In this document: positions 43,170 through 53,644 of the stretch, one piece after another | How positions within the stretch are numbered: position 1 is the first letter of the stretch | Layout of the letters: each line of letters starts with the position of its first letter | From: Delphinapterus leucas | Taxonomy: Eukaryota > Chordata > Mammalia > Artiodactyla > Monodontidae | NCBI RefSeq assembly: GCF_002288925.2 | Contig: NW_022098043.1 | Span: 6,062,901-6,126,900, forward strand | Reading direction: 5' to 3' | DNA length: 64,000 bases | Program-made: the position numbers and the translations under genes | The notes under the pieces: generated by a model | What the model was told of the DNA's origin: nothing | Database searches by the model: none | What the model saw: the letters and a program-made list of their open reading frames with translations, nothing else

Positions 43170-43560
43170 AGGCAGCATGGTATTTTTCCCGCTCGGGCCC
43201 CCTGCTCCGCCCCCAGGCTCACGGAAAGGGGACCCAGCTAATGTAAAATCCTTCTGCCCAACGACTCTCCCAGCACATACCCCTACTTGTCCTCCTGCCG
43301 CTCGGAGGCCCTTCTCTGCCTCGGTTGCTTGCCTGGATCCTGTTCTTGTTTTCTCAGGCCTGGCTGGAGGAGTCCCCACGACGCCGGCTCCTCCACTCTG
43401 TCCCCCGCCTGCCCACCGCTGGCCTGGGCATCCGCCAGCGCCGGCCGCCTGGCTGAAACCCAATCCTCCGGGCCAGCCGGGGTGCTCGCTAACAGCAGGC
43501 CGCATTGTGCGGCCGGGGCTTTGGGAGAGTTTGGATTCGCTGCTTGGGGACCCACTTAAC
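43170..43560. promoter_or_regulatory. GC- and CpG-rich block (candidate intragenic CpG island)
   Basis: CpG dinucleotides cluster especially at 43370-43560 (gacgccggctcctccactct, agcgccggccgcctggctga, cgcattgtgcggccggggct), about 20 by eye in 190 bases. The block lies between two MIRs. Its open frames on both strands are explained by GC content. Confidence 0.4.
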
Positions 43561-43604
43561 CTCCGCAAAGGACAGGATGATGGATGGGGGTCTGGGAAGG
43601 GGTT

Positions 43605-43628
43605 GCTTGGGGGGCGGGGGGGGGCGGT
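43605..43628 (+). repeat. G-rich run
   Basis: cttggggggcgggggggggc holds several G tracts and could form a quadruplex. Confidence 0.8.
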
Positions 43629-43694
43629 AAATGAACACCAGGGCTTTCTGGGGAAGGGAAAGAAGGGAAGCGGGGACGGGAACGGCCCTGCACA

Positions 43695-43895
43695 CAGAAG
43701 AGCTCAGTCAGTCCTCACGACAACCCTGAGGGATGCCTGTTACTCTTACTGGTCCCATTTTATACAGAAGGAAAATGAAGCTCTGAGAGGTTAGGTGACT
43801 TGGCCAAGGTCACACAGCGAGTCAGAAATTGAACTCACTTCTATTGCCCTTGAGCCTTCCTGATACACCAGGCTGCCTTTCACAGCCAGCATTTG
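43695..43895 (-). repeat. MIR SINE
   Basis: ccattttatacagaaggaaa, ggtgacttggccaaggtcac and agaaattgaactcacttcta. Confidence 0.9.
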
Positions 43896-43906
43896 TCCAA
43901 TGCTTT

Positions 43907-44240
43907 TTAATTTTTTTATAAATTTATTTATTTATTTGTACTCATTTTTGGCTGCGTTCGGTCTTCGTTGTGGTGCGCGGGTTTCTCATTGCGGTGGCTT
44001 CCCTTGTTGTGGAGCACAGGCTCTAGGCGCGCAGGCTTCAGTAGTTGTGGCACGCAGTCTCAGTAGTTGTGGCACGCAGGCTCAGTAGTTGTGGCTCGCC
44101 GGCTCTAGAGCACAGCTCAGTAGTTGTGGCGCACGGGCTTAGTTGCTCCGCGGCATGTGGGATCTTCCTGGACCAGGGCTCGAGCCCATTTCCCCTGCAC
44201 TGGCAGGTGGATTCTTAACCACTGCACCACCAGGGAAGTC
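43907..44240 (-). mobile_element. CHR-type SINE, long form with internally repeated body
   Basis: Ten-base duplications ccaatgcttt flank it (43897-43906 and 44241-44250). The body carries three to four copies of a roughly 22-base block containing cagtagttgtggcacgcag between 44035 and 44130, more than the 8352 copy has, so the length difference comes from internal duplication. Confidence 0.93.
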
Positions 44241-44448
44241 CCAATGCTTTAAAATTTTTAAGGCCCTTTTACTTAAATAAATCCACAGACCCTTCCCACC
44301 TATTAAGTAGGTAATAAAAATATAGTGATGGCAGCAGGCATTACTGAGCACCTACTGTGTGCCAGGTCTGTGCTGAGCACTTTTTGACTTTATCTCGTGA
44401 GACCCTAACGGTGACTGATTAGTTGGGAACATGTATCATAGCCATTTT

Positions 44449-44566
44449 GGTTTTTTTGGCCGCACTGTGCAGCATGCGGGATCTTAGTTCCCCAGCCAGG
44501 AATCGAACCCGTGCCCCCTGCAGTGGAAGCATGGAGTCTTAACCACTGGACCACCAGGGAAGTCCC
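44449..44566 (-). mobile_element. Short tRNA-derived SINE, first of a stacked pair
   Basis: The plus strand reads ggtttttttggccgcactgt and ends ggaccaccagggaagtccc. It is flanked by tatcatagccatttt (44434-44448) and tgtcacagccatttt (44567-44581). It occupies the ccatttta core of a minus-strand MIR. Confidence 0.93.
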
Positions 44567-44581
44567 TGTCACAGCCATTTT

Positions 44582-44926
44582 TTTAAAAAAATGCATTTTA
44601 TTTATTTTTGACTATGTTGGGTCTTCGTTGCTGCACACGGGCTTTCTCTAGTTGCAGCGAGTGGGGGCTACTCTTCATTGCGGTGCATGGGCTTCTCACT
44701 GCAGTGGCTTCTCTTGTTGCGGAGCACGGGCTCTAGGTGCACGGGCTTCAGTAGTTGTGGCATGTGAGCTCAGCAGTTGTGGCTCGCGGGCTCTAGAGCG
44801 CAGACTCAGTAGTTGTGGCGCACAGGCTTAGTTGCTCCGCGGCATGTGGGATCTTCCCGGACCAGGGAGCAAACCCGTGTCCCCTGCATTGGCAAACCAC
44901 TGTGCCACCAGGGAAGTCCCCCTTGC
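44582..44926 (-). mobile_element. CHR-type SINE, long form, second of a stacked pair
   Basis: It follows the previous SINE after only one target-duplication copy. It ends tgtgccaccagggaagtccc and is followed by catagccatttt (44927-44938), a third copy of the same target sequence. The MIR target then resumes with aaagaagaggagacacac. Confidence 0.93.
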
Positions 44927-45069
44927 CATAGCCATTTTAAAGAAGAGGAGACACACTCAGGTAGGCAGTTACTTCCGGGACCCGCCTTGGGCTGGCTAAG
45001 CGAGGCAGGAGCCCAGGCACCCCAGGTGTTTACAGTAGGCACCCCTTCTGAGCGGTTGCTAAATATTTT

Positions 45070-45380
45070 GCGTCTCTCCTCTGCCCCTTGGACAGACCTC
45101 CCACTCTGCAGTCCAGCACTCAAGGCGTTCCTCTCCCCGCAACATTCCTCACCCTTCTGACCTGCCCAGGACACTCATACACATCCTTCAAGACCCATCT
45201 CAAATGTCACCCCCTCCTAGAAGCCCTTCCTGATGACCCCAGCACTGGGGTTTCCACAGTCCTATGTGTACCTCTCATTGTCACCCTTGTCACCCTGCCC
45301 TGAGACTTTTACTCATCAGCCCACCTGGACTGTGAGTACAACATGGGCAGGGCAGAGTCTGGATCACTGTGACAGCCCCA
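45070..45380 (+). repeat. L2 3' region
   Basis: cccatctcaaatgtcacccc, agaagcccttcctgatgacc and cctggactgtgagtacaaca. Confidence 0.85.
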
Positions 45381-45539
45381 GCCTCTGTTAAAGCCACGTG
45401 CACCCCACCTCGCCCCGACCCCCCCACAGCCTACCCAGACATCAAATGCTCTTTTCTGCTTACACCATCTGGGTGTCTGGATTTTTCCTCCAGGAAATAC
45501 GGTTACTGTTATCAAGGTGGCTCCATATATTATATAATT

Positions 45540-45937
45540 CAAAGCACTTACTTAGTGCCAATGACTGTGCTGTCACTCCTTTGATGCTCGTAACACCCTA
45601 TGAGATAGAATTATTATTGTCCCCATTTACCTATTCACCCATCATCCATCCAACTATCCATTCATCCATCCACGCTCTCACTTACACCATCCGTCTACCA
45701 TTCCACTCGCCCTATAACCTACCACCCATTCATCTACCTGCCCATATACCAAGCTTCCCACTTAAGTATCCAATCATCAGGCATACATTTCCCCCATTAA
45801 ACCAACTTCCTTTCCTTCCATCATCTCTTGCTCCTTTTCTTCCTATAGATGGGGGAAAATGAGCTTCAGAGAGGTTAAAGCAACTTGCCCAACATCACAT
45901 AGCTAGTAAGCAGCAGATCCAGGAGTTGAACCAGGTA
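45540..45937 (-). repeat. MIR split by a tetranucleotide array
   Basis: ctatgagatagaattattat ends at tgtccccatttac; gatgggggaaaatgagcttc and cagagaggttaaagcaactt resume at about 45848. Confidence 0.88.
45628..45845 (+). repeat. Degenerate (ATCC)n-type array inside a MIR
   Basis: ccatcatccatccaactatc and cattcatccatccacgctct show the core; the rest is decayed ccat/tacc variants. It lies between the two MIR halves. Confidence 0.8.
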
Positions 45938-45941
45938 CACT

Positions 45942-46144
45942 TCTTTTTTTTTGCTGTACGCGGGCCTCTCACTGCTATGGCCTCTCCCGTTGCGGAGCAC
46001 AGGCTCCGGACGCGCAGGCTCAGCGGCCATGGCTCACGGGCCCAGCCGCTCCGCGGCATGTGGGATCTTCCTGGACCGGGGCACGAACCCGTGTCCGCTG
46101 CATCGGCAGGCGGACTCTCAACCACTGCACCACCAGGGAAGCCC
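45942..46144 (-). mobile_element. Cetacean CHR-type SINE, young short form, minus strand
   Basis: It reads on the plus strand as a T run, then gctgtacgcgggcctctcac, and ends ccaccagggaagccc, the reverse complement of the canonical SINE head. No convincing target duplication is visible: tacacttc on the left and tcatttaac on the right do not match. It abuts the end of the MIR at 45840-45937. Confidence 0.93.
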
Positions 46145-46445
46145 TCATTTAACTTTTAACTGTCCTGTTGCATGCAGGTTTAACATTATAAGTCACCTCA
46201 AATCCTTTTGGATGTGTGTGAAGTATAAATTACAAATCAATGAGACACAGGCCACTGTAAGTCCAAGCTGGGGACTCTCAGGTTGGAGTCAATTAGGAAG
46301 CCTGCTGCAAGACCTGCTGGGACTAGATCTCTTTGCCTCACTGGCACTGGTTTCTCCCAGTGAAGGACAATTAACTCAAATCCCAGAACCCAAACCATAC
46401 CTCTGCTTCTGGGCAAGATGTCGGGCATTTAGCCACGTGTAATTT
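46145..46445. other. Non-repeat island, candidate conserved element
   Basis: AT-balanced sequence between a SINE and an (ATCC)n array with no recognised repeat; motifs include caattaactcaaatcccaga and gtataaattacaaatcaatg. No function can be given. Confidence 0.3.
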
Positions 46446-46780
46446 TACTGTTCATTCATTCACCCACTGACCCACACACCTACTCATCTATCTATCTATC
46501 TTTCCAACCATGCAGTCCTTATAACCCTCCATTAACTATCCTGCCATCTATCCACCCAGCCATCTACCTATTTACCCATTTGCATGCCTATCTATTCATT
46601 TATCCATCCATCCATCCATCCATCCATCCATCCATCCATCTTCCCTCTGAGCCAACCTCCCACCTGTCCTTTCTCTCTTTTCATTCATCTATCCACTTGA
46701 CCATTCATTTACCTGGCCATTCACATCACTCACTCACGTCTAAAATCTGCCACCTATCTATCTCCTCCCATCTATCCAGA
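46445..46780 (+). repeat. (ATCC/ATCT)n array with pure core
   Basis: A pure (ATCC) core of about ten units lies at 46602-46641; a decayed ccatctatccacccagccat pattern extends on both sides. Confidence 0.92.
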
Positions 46781-46850
46781 CTGCATTTATTGAACACCTA
46801 CTATGTACCAGGGCTGTGCTAAGTATTGAAAATCAAAAACAGACTGACCT
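46781..46850 (-). repeat. L2 3' end
   Basis: tgaacacctactatgtacca followed by gggctgtgctaagtattgaa. Confidence 0.82.
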
Positions 46851-47299
46851 CTAAATGTGCTGCTTTGGGATAAACTCTAAATCCTTAATGGTTCCCACCC
46901 CCAATTCCCAAGGACTTCCCAAGTTCCACATTCTACCCCTGAATTTGGCCCCTTGCTCAGGCTGACATCCTGGGTTCTGTCCTGCTGCCTCTGAATCTGG
47001 TTTCCCTCTGCCTCCAGATAACGCCCTTCACTTGGGCACCCCCCTTGGCCTGTAGACCTGGCTTCCCCCATCATATCAGACATGGATATGGCTGAGGCCC
47101 ATCACACCCCGCAGAGGACCCAATGAATGAGAACTTGGGCCCAGAACCAGCCTCACCTCCAACTGTGAACCCCTGTTGCACAGTGTGGAAGGGGGATCCC
47201 GAGCATAAACAGACATAACTGCATAGCAGAGGAGGGACCCTAACCCTGCCTGGGAGTCAATGGAGACTTCTCAAGTGTGTGACACCTCAGAACCCCAAG

Positions 47300-47585
47300 G
47301 TACTGAGCAGGAGACAGCCAGGCTGGAAGGAGGGAAAGGGAGAACTGAGAGGAGGAAGGGTGTTCTGGGCACAAGGAACAGCTTGTGCAAAGGCTGGGAG
47401 GAGAGGACAAGCATGGCCCCTGCAGGGAGCTGCACGGGGGAGGAGGAAGTCCTGGGAGAAAGAGAACTACGGACACCACAAAGAGCCTCGAATGCCAGGC
47501 CGAACGGCCAAGACCAGCCTGAGGGCAGCAGGGAGCCATCGAAGGCGGGTGGCCTGATTCAGTCGTCACTGCATTCTCTGGTGTA
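47300..47585 (-). repeat. L2 internal 3' region
   Basis: cacaaggaacagcttgtgca, aaggctgggaggagaggaca and gcagggagccatcgaaggcg. Confidence 0.75.
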
Positions 47586-47587
47586 AC

Positions 47588-47718
47588 CGATCCATTTTAT
47601 AGATGAGGAAATTGCACCCTTGGGATCAGAGAGGTGCAGAGGGCTGCCCCAGGTCACACGGCTGGTCAGGGGCAGAGCAAAGACTCCATCCCACGTCTGA
47701 TGGCTCCAAAGCCCTCGC
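47588..47718 (-). repeat. MIR fragment
   Basis: ccattttatagatgaggaaa and ccccaggtcacacggctggt. Confidence 0.88.
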
Positions 47719-48309
47719 TCATCCTGAAAGCAGCTGCTGTCTCAGAGGAGCTGTTTCCAGAACGCCTGCATCCCTCCTATGCTAATACTCCCCCTCCAGC
47801 TCTGCCCCCGTGGCCCTCGGTGGCCGCACCAGTACGGTGATAGAACTCCCAGGGCGCCATCTCTGCTCAGCGAGACTTCGCCTGCTCCCTCTGCCTGGGC
47901 TCACTTGCCGGCTGCACCTGGCCCCTCGGGTGATTAAGCAGACACAGCTCTGCTGGGGCGTTTTCTAATGTGCCCCTGTTCCCCACCATCATCTTCACGA
48001 TCGGAGCCTCCGCATCTTCGTCATCAGTTACCGTTCGTTCCTTACCGTCCCCGACTTCCTGAGGGGCGATGCCAGACAAAGAGCCAGGCGGGCCCGAGAG
48101 CTCTTCACTACCGCGGCTCATGACATGACGGCGCAGAAGGTTCATGACAGTGGAAGGGCCTGAGAAGGGACAGGACTTGAAATGAAGGGTCCTTAGGGTG
48201 GAGAAGACACTAAGGAAAGGGCTCTCTGAGTCAGAGGCAGGGAGGAGTCTGGCCAGGAGGTGAGGGAATATGACCCCCACCAGCAGCATCTCCATCACCA
48301 TGGAGACTG

Positions 48310-48540
48310 TGTATTGAGCACCTACTCTATGCCAGGCACTGTGCCATGCAAGGGACATCCAGGAGGGCATCTGAGTTCATCTGAGCCTCCCCTGCCCCTT
48401 CCAGGGGCATGCAGTCTCCATTTTGCAGACAAGTAAACTGAGGCTCAGTGAGGACAAGTTAGTGGGCCGAGATCCCCCACAAGTTGGTGAGGAAGGTAGA
48501 GTTTGATTTCTGGGTTGTGTGACCCAACTCCTTTCATGAC
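48310..48540 (-). repeat. MIR SINE, extended form
   Basis: gagcacctactctatgccag, cattttgcagacaagtaaac and tgaggctcagtgaggacaag. Confidence 0.9.
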
Positions 48541-49179
48541 CCTAAGAAGCCTTTTGGGAGTCCACAGTCTCAGGTGAGGGTTGAAGCAGGTGGTGGGGTT
48601 GGGAAGTGGGGGCTTCCATGGCAGCATGGAATCAGGGAGCAGGCAAGGTCTGCTCCGGAAGCGGGAGGCTGTCCCCAGGGAGGGGGAGTGGACAGGGCAC
48701 AAGGCCACCTGACACCCAGTCCTGTGCTCTTCCCACCACAACCTGTGGGTGCCTTTGCAGCCTAAGAAGTGTCAGGAGGAGGGCATGGCCGGCCCCAGGA
48801 AGTGGGTTGTGACAGCCACATGAACTGCAGTGGGCTTTTCTGGGCTTCCGTGTTGGGGAGGGTGCAGGGGGTGGCAGGGGAGACTTCTTGCCTGTGCGAG
48901 AGATCATTCCATGGAGTCACAGAAGGCTTCCAGGGGGAGTCAGCCACAGTCCTGGGAGGGCTGAGCCCTGCTTTCTCACCTGTGATTTTATAGGCCTCCA
49001 GGCCAGTGCTGCCCTGGGAAGCTGACCAGGTGCTGATGGGCCAGGCAGCTTCTTCCATCACCTGCCCTGAGGGGACGACCCAGGCTAGCCTGACTTGCAA
49101 GGCCTTCTGTGGGCTGCCCTGGCCTCTGACTCCCTCCATGCCACGGGGCCAGTCTGTTCACTGTCAGAGCCCATGTCTT

Positions 49180-49520
49180 CTTGTCTCCACTGTCGAGCCT
49201 TTGCTCTTGACTATACCCCTGCCTGGAACACCTTCTCTGAAAAGACAGGGCCATGGCAGGCAGGCAGGGCAGCAGAAGCGAGGCCCAGGGCAGGAAAGAA
49301 GAGTCCCTTAAACATTCTAGACCTCCTTTTGCTTCCTTTACCGGCCCAAGCCTCTTCCGCTGCCCACCTTCTTCACCTGGAAAAGTCCTCTTTACCCTTA
49401 AGACTTAGATCAGGCATCTCTTCTTCCAAGAAGCCTTTCCTGACCAACACCACGCCTCCACTCTCCCAGCCTGGGTTAGATGCCCCTTCTCTGGGCAACA
49501 ATTTTCCAGAGTGTATCTGA
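49180..49520 (+). repeat. L2 3' region
   Basis: ctatacccctgcctggaaca, cttccaagaagcctttcctg and ttagatgccccttctctggg. A local insertion around 49245-49310 separates two parts. Confidence 0.8.
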
Positions 49521-50099
49521 TGCCCTTTCCTAACCTGGTGTCTAGATGGGGGCAGGAGTCCTGCACTGTTGGCTCCTGGGTGGAACGTGGTGGCCCCTGG
49601 TGTCCAGTGTGGCCAGGAGACAGCTCCCCGCAGACGCAAGGAGAGGCCATGTCAGATGACAAGCAGGTGGTCTGTGGCCCGGCCCCGCCTCAGAACTGAG
49701 CCAAGGAGCAGTCTCCTCAAGCTGCTGGCTGTGCCACTCAGCTGGTCCGCCTGGGAGCTGGAGACCACAGGCCCACTGGCCACAGTCAGGCCCAGCTCCC
49801 TGCCCTGATCAGCCCTCAGCTCTCCAGGCCCACACTGGGGGTCCTGTTCACTAGGAACTCCATGGTACCGGTGGTGGCGGCAGCAGCCTGGGGTAGCCCC
49901 GGCAGACACGCTGACGCTGGGAGCCGGCTCAGGAATTCCTGCTCTGATTAAGATATTGGATCTGGAACCTCAAGCATCTCGCCGCGCTGGGATAGGAGGC
50001 TTCTCTGATGGGGTTAAGGTGTGTGGTGGGTGGTCCTGCTGCACCCGCATGCTGGCCGGCGCTCCCACTCCCTTCCCTGCTGGCCCTATCCTCCCCATA

Positions 50100-50205
50100 C
50101 CCACTCCGGGTCTGCAGCCTCAGTGAACTCATCTGGGGGATGGGAGCAGTAAGCAAGGCTTACTCACAGCTATGGATACAAAGCTCCTAGCACAGGCCTG
50201 GCACG
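50100..50205 (+). repeat. MIR fragment
   Basis: tgcagcctcagtgaactcat and tgggggatgggagcagtaag; weak but in order. Confidence 0.55.
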
Positions 50206-50339
50206 GTCGGCTTAGCCCAGGAGGGGTTAGTACCACAATTTTTTACCGCCCTCATTACCCAGAGGTGAGTGGGGCTGAGAACGGCTCCCAGAGAAACCTC
50301 CGGGGTGGGGTGGGATGGGCAGCTGCATCCTGACTTCTA

Positions 50340-50532
50340 GCTGAGTACCTACTACTATATGTGCCAGGCACTGTGCTAGCTCATTTTCATGGGTGATGTC
50401 ATTTGGTCCCCATTTCACAGATGAGGAAACTGAGGCTCAGAGAAGGGCAGTGACTCGCCTGGGGTCACCAGGGAGTTAGTGGCAGCACTGGGATTCTCAG
50501 CATCATCTAGGGCTTCCTGCTGCCTCCCATTA
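50340..50532 (-). repeat. MIR SINE, extended form
   Basis: atgtgccaggcactgtgcta, ccatttcacagatgaggaaa and gcctggggtcaccagggagt. Confidence 0.93.
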
Positions 50533-51589
50533 AAGCTCAGAAAGTCCCCCATGCTGGGCCTGGTAGGGAGCGTTAACTTGGCCTTATTTAAAGTTGCAAT
50601 TATCTGTCCCATTTCCCTCTGGTTACAACTGAGCTCTCCAGGGAGGTGGGAAGACCCTGACGGAGGATGCCAAGAACAGCGACTTTCTAAGGAATCCTCC
50701 CTGAGCCTGGGACTGAATGAGCATGGAGGACACGTGGCTTCCTGTTCCTGGGCCTCTCTCCCCTTTGCCCCTGCCCCAGGGAACTGACCAGGCCAGCACG
50801 GGGGACTGCGAGGGGCTGTCCCAGGGTGGGCAGGCTCCTTGTCCTGCAGAGGCTGTGAAAGGATCACACCAAGGGCTGAGCCACAAAGATAGCACCAGAT
50901 GTAGAGATGGAAAGACTGAGTCAGCCTGGGGATCGGTCTGAGATCCCATGGCAAGGCAGCAGTGTATGGGTGAGACAGATCTAGAGAAGGGCCCCTGAAA
51001 GCTCGTTGAGAGGGAGAAAGATAGAACTGGGGAAGGGACCCGGGGACGAGCAGAGAGTAACGGTGCTCACAGGCGTGGATGTGAGGTTTTCAGTGGGCCG
51101 GTGCCTTCTGAAGGCCTTGTGGGGGACAGGATGCAACAGATGAATAGCCTCAGAAAGGAAGGTCTGGGCCCAGCCTGTGCATCGGCCACTCAATGGCGTG
51201 GCCAGAACTGGTGCCCAGATTGTTTGGCTCCCAGTCTCCCACCTCTCACCGAGACGCAGGATTATTCAGGCATACGCGCCCACTCTGCTCTCCCACACGC
51301 GGTCTTCAACACCCCTGCCCATGTCCTCTGCTCTGATTGCAGCACACTCGCTCACAGCACACCTACAGCCACAGTCGCTGCCGGGGGAACCACAGACTGG
51401 CCAGGGTGACACTGAGCAAGCAGTTCTGGTACCCGCCACCAGAGCAGTGAGCAGACGCTGGGCGGTGGGACGAGATGGGCAGGAGAGCGGGAGCCTGGTG
51501 GTGGGAGCCGGTGGTGGAACCCAGGTGTTGCTGGGTCCAAATGGCAGGGAAGCAGCATAGGCTGTGGTGTTTGCGGGGAATGCAGAGTG

Positions 51590-51815
51590 TACGTTCAGAA
51601 GTTAGATCTTGATTTGAACCCCACTTCCCACTCAGGTCAGATACTTCCTTTCCTGTGACAGTTCACAGGTCCGTGAGCTGTGGAATGGGAATCACATTGG
51701 TACCTGCCTTGCAGGTGGTCGTGACAATAAATGAGATCATGCCCAGAAAGCGCTCTCTCCAGTGCATGGGCTCAGGAAAATACAGTGCTCAGTAAAATAT
51801 TGTCTATCGTTAATA
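51590..51815 (+). repeat. MIR SINE
   Basis: cttgatttgaaccccacttc, cttgcaggtggtcgtgacaa and atgagatcatgcccagaaag. Confidence 0.82.
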
Positions 51816-51872
51816 TAACTCAAATTTTTACACAAATTGGCACAAAGCAGTCACTTAATAAATGGAGGTTAC

Positions 51873-52219
51873 GGACTTCCCTGGTGGCGCAGTGGTTAAG
51901 AATCCGCCTGCCAATGCACGGGACACGGGTTCGAGCCCTGGTCTGGAAAGATCCCACATGCCGCCGAGCAACTAAGCTCGTGTGCCACAACTACTGAGCC
52001 TGCGCTCTAGAGCCCGCGAGCCACAACTACTGAGCCTGCGCACCTAGAGCCCGTGCTCCACAACAAGAGAAGCCACCGCAATGAGAAGCCCGCGCACCGC
52101 AATGAAGAGTAGCCCCCGCTCGCCGCAACTAGAGAAAGCCTGTGCGCAGCAACGAAGACCCAACAACGAAGACTCAACACAGCCGAAAATAAATAAATAA
52201 ATAAATTTATTTAAAAAAA
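51873..52219 (+). mobile_element. CHR-type SINE, long form, with perfect target duplications
   Basis: It begins ggacttccctggtggcgcag, has a duplicated ccacaactactgagcctgcg block in the body, and ends in (aaat)n and A-rich sequence. Identical 17-base duplications taataaatggaggttac lie at 51856-51872 and 52220-52236. This is full length and relatively recent. Confidence 0.95.
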
Positions 52220-52299
52220 TAATAAATGGAGGTTACAATATCATTACTATCAACGTTAGCCAGGCCCCTCTGGTCGAGGCTAAGGCAGATGGCAGCTTT

Positions 52300-52752
52300 T
52301 CCACCCGTGGTAGACAGACTAATGGTCCCTGTGAAAATGTCTACATCCTAATCTCCAGAACCTGTGAATGTTACCTTACCTAGCAAAAGGGACTGCAAAT
52401 GAGATTAAACTAAGGATCTTGAGATGGGGAGATTATCCTGGATTACCCAGGTGGGCCCAATTAATCACAAGGATCCTTTTAAGAGAGGCAGGAGGGTCAG
52501 AGTAAGAGCCGAGATGTGAGGATGGGGGTGGAGGTGGCAGTGATGCACTATGAAGATGGAGGGAGGGGCTCCAAGCCAAGGAACGCAGGCAGCTTGTAGA
52601 AGCTGGAAAAGGCAAGGAAAGAGACTCTCCTAGAGCCTCTGGAGAGAGTGCAGCCTGCTCGCTCCCCACCATCTTGATTTCAGCCAGTGAAATCCATTTC
52701 AGACTTCTGACCTCCAGAACTATAACGTAACCATAAATCTGTGCTGTTTTAA
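52300..52752 (+). mobile_element. Old LTR-type repeat (MaLR/ERVL-like), family not assigned
   Basis: It follows the familiar order: tctacatcctaatctccaga, gaatgttaccttacctagca, ggatcttgagatggggagat, cccaattaatcacaaggatc, agaagctggaaaaggcaagg, ctgacctccagaactataac and gctgttttaagcca. This is a common mammalian LTR-like interspersed repeat, and no protein coding remains. Confidence 0.75.
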
Positions 52753-53074
52753 GCCAGCACGGTCACCTCCCGCATCCCAGCAATTGCTCCACCCTCAAGA
52801 ATGCCACATGCTCACTCCCTGCCACTGAGAAAAAGCCCAGCCCCTTGCTGAGAAAGGGAGGTGGTGGGAGATTGTGGGGTTCATGGCTGTGGTTGAGGAG
52901 AGCCCTCTCCTCTGGCATTTCCTGCCCTGCTGGCCCATGTGCCCATCTGGGAGAGGCTTGGGGCTCTGGCAGGGCAGATGCTGGGCCCAGGTAACTGGGC
53001 ACCCATAGGCCCAGCAACAGTCTCTGTTCAGGATAGATGGGAGAGCAGGATGGGGGTGGGCTACTCTTGGGGAT

Positions 53075-53235
53075 ACCATCTATCTAGTGCTTACCATGTG
53101 CCAAGCTCTGCCCAGGACCCAATCTTCCCAAAGCACGGGAACTATTATCAGTCCCATTTTGCAGATGAAAAAACTGAGGCTCAGAGCAAGTTGCCCAAAG
53201 CCGTCCAGCATGATGTGGTCTGACTTCTGCTTGCA
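53075..53235 (-). repeat. MIR SINE
   Basis: gtgcttaccatgtgccaagc, ttttgcagatgaaaaaactg and gctcagagcaagttgcccaa. Confidence 0.92.
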
Positions 53236-53644
53236 CAGGCCCAGCATGGGCAGCTCTGGCCCTCCCTGAGTGCCCTGTCCAACCCCAGGCCACTCAGATC
53301 TGACAGACCTACCGGGCAGTGGACCTCAGCTGCAGGCCGAGCTGGGGGACTTGGGGTGACCCCCCTGCTCCAGCACTCTCTGGGCCTTGGGGGTGAGAGT
53401 CGGGCCCCTTTGTCTGACTCACAGAGGTCTCAGCATGGTAGCTAAGGTCACAGTTGCCCTGGAGATAGATGGACCCTTCAGAGAAGGAAGAGCCGCTCTG
53501 GGAATCACAGAACCAGCACTCCTGGATGGATGCCAGGCCTTCCTCAAGGTGAGCAGCTGCAGCTGGTGCAAAGCAAGCCCTCTCGCATCCGTATGACCTC
53601 CCTCGGGCTTCCTACAGCTCGTCATCACACCCCCATTTCCCTGA

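Larger units (their letters stand above)
44330..44985 (-). repeat. MIR split by two stacked SINEs
   Basis: The 3' extension (gagcacctactgtgtgccag) lies left of the SINEs and aaagaagaggagacacactc lies right of them, giving a single interrupted copy. Confidence 0.85.

Noticed and set aside
43177..43794. 205-codon plus-strand open frame
   Set aside because: It lies in a GC-rich block, is proline- and glycine-rich, runs into a MIR at its end, and has no recognisable domain; an equally open minus-strand frame overlaps it.
47867..48370. 167-codon minus-strand frame as a gene
   Set aside because: The proposed start is in a MIR and no family is recognised; kept only as a low-interest finding.
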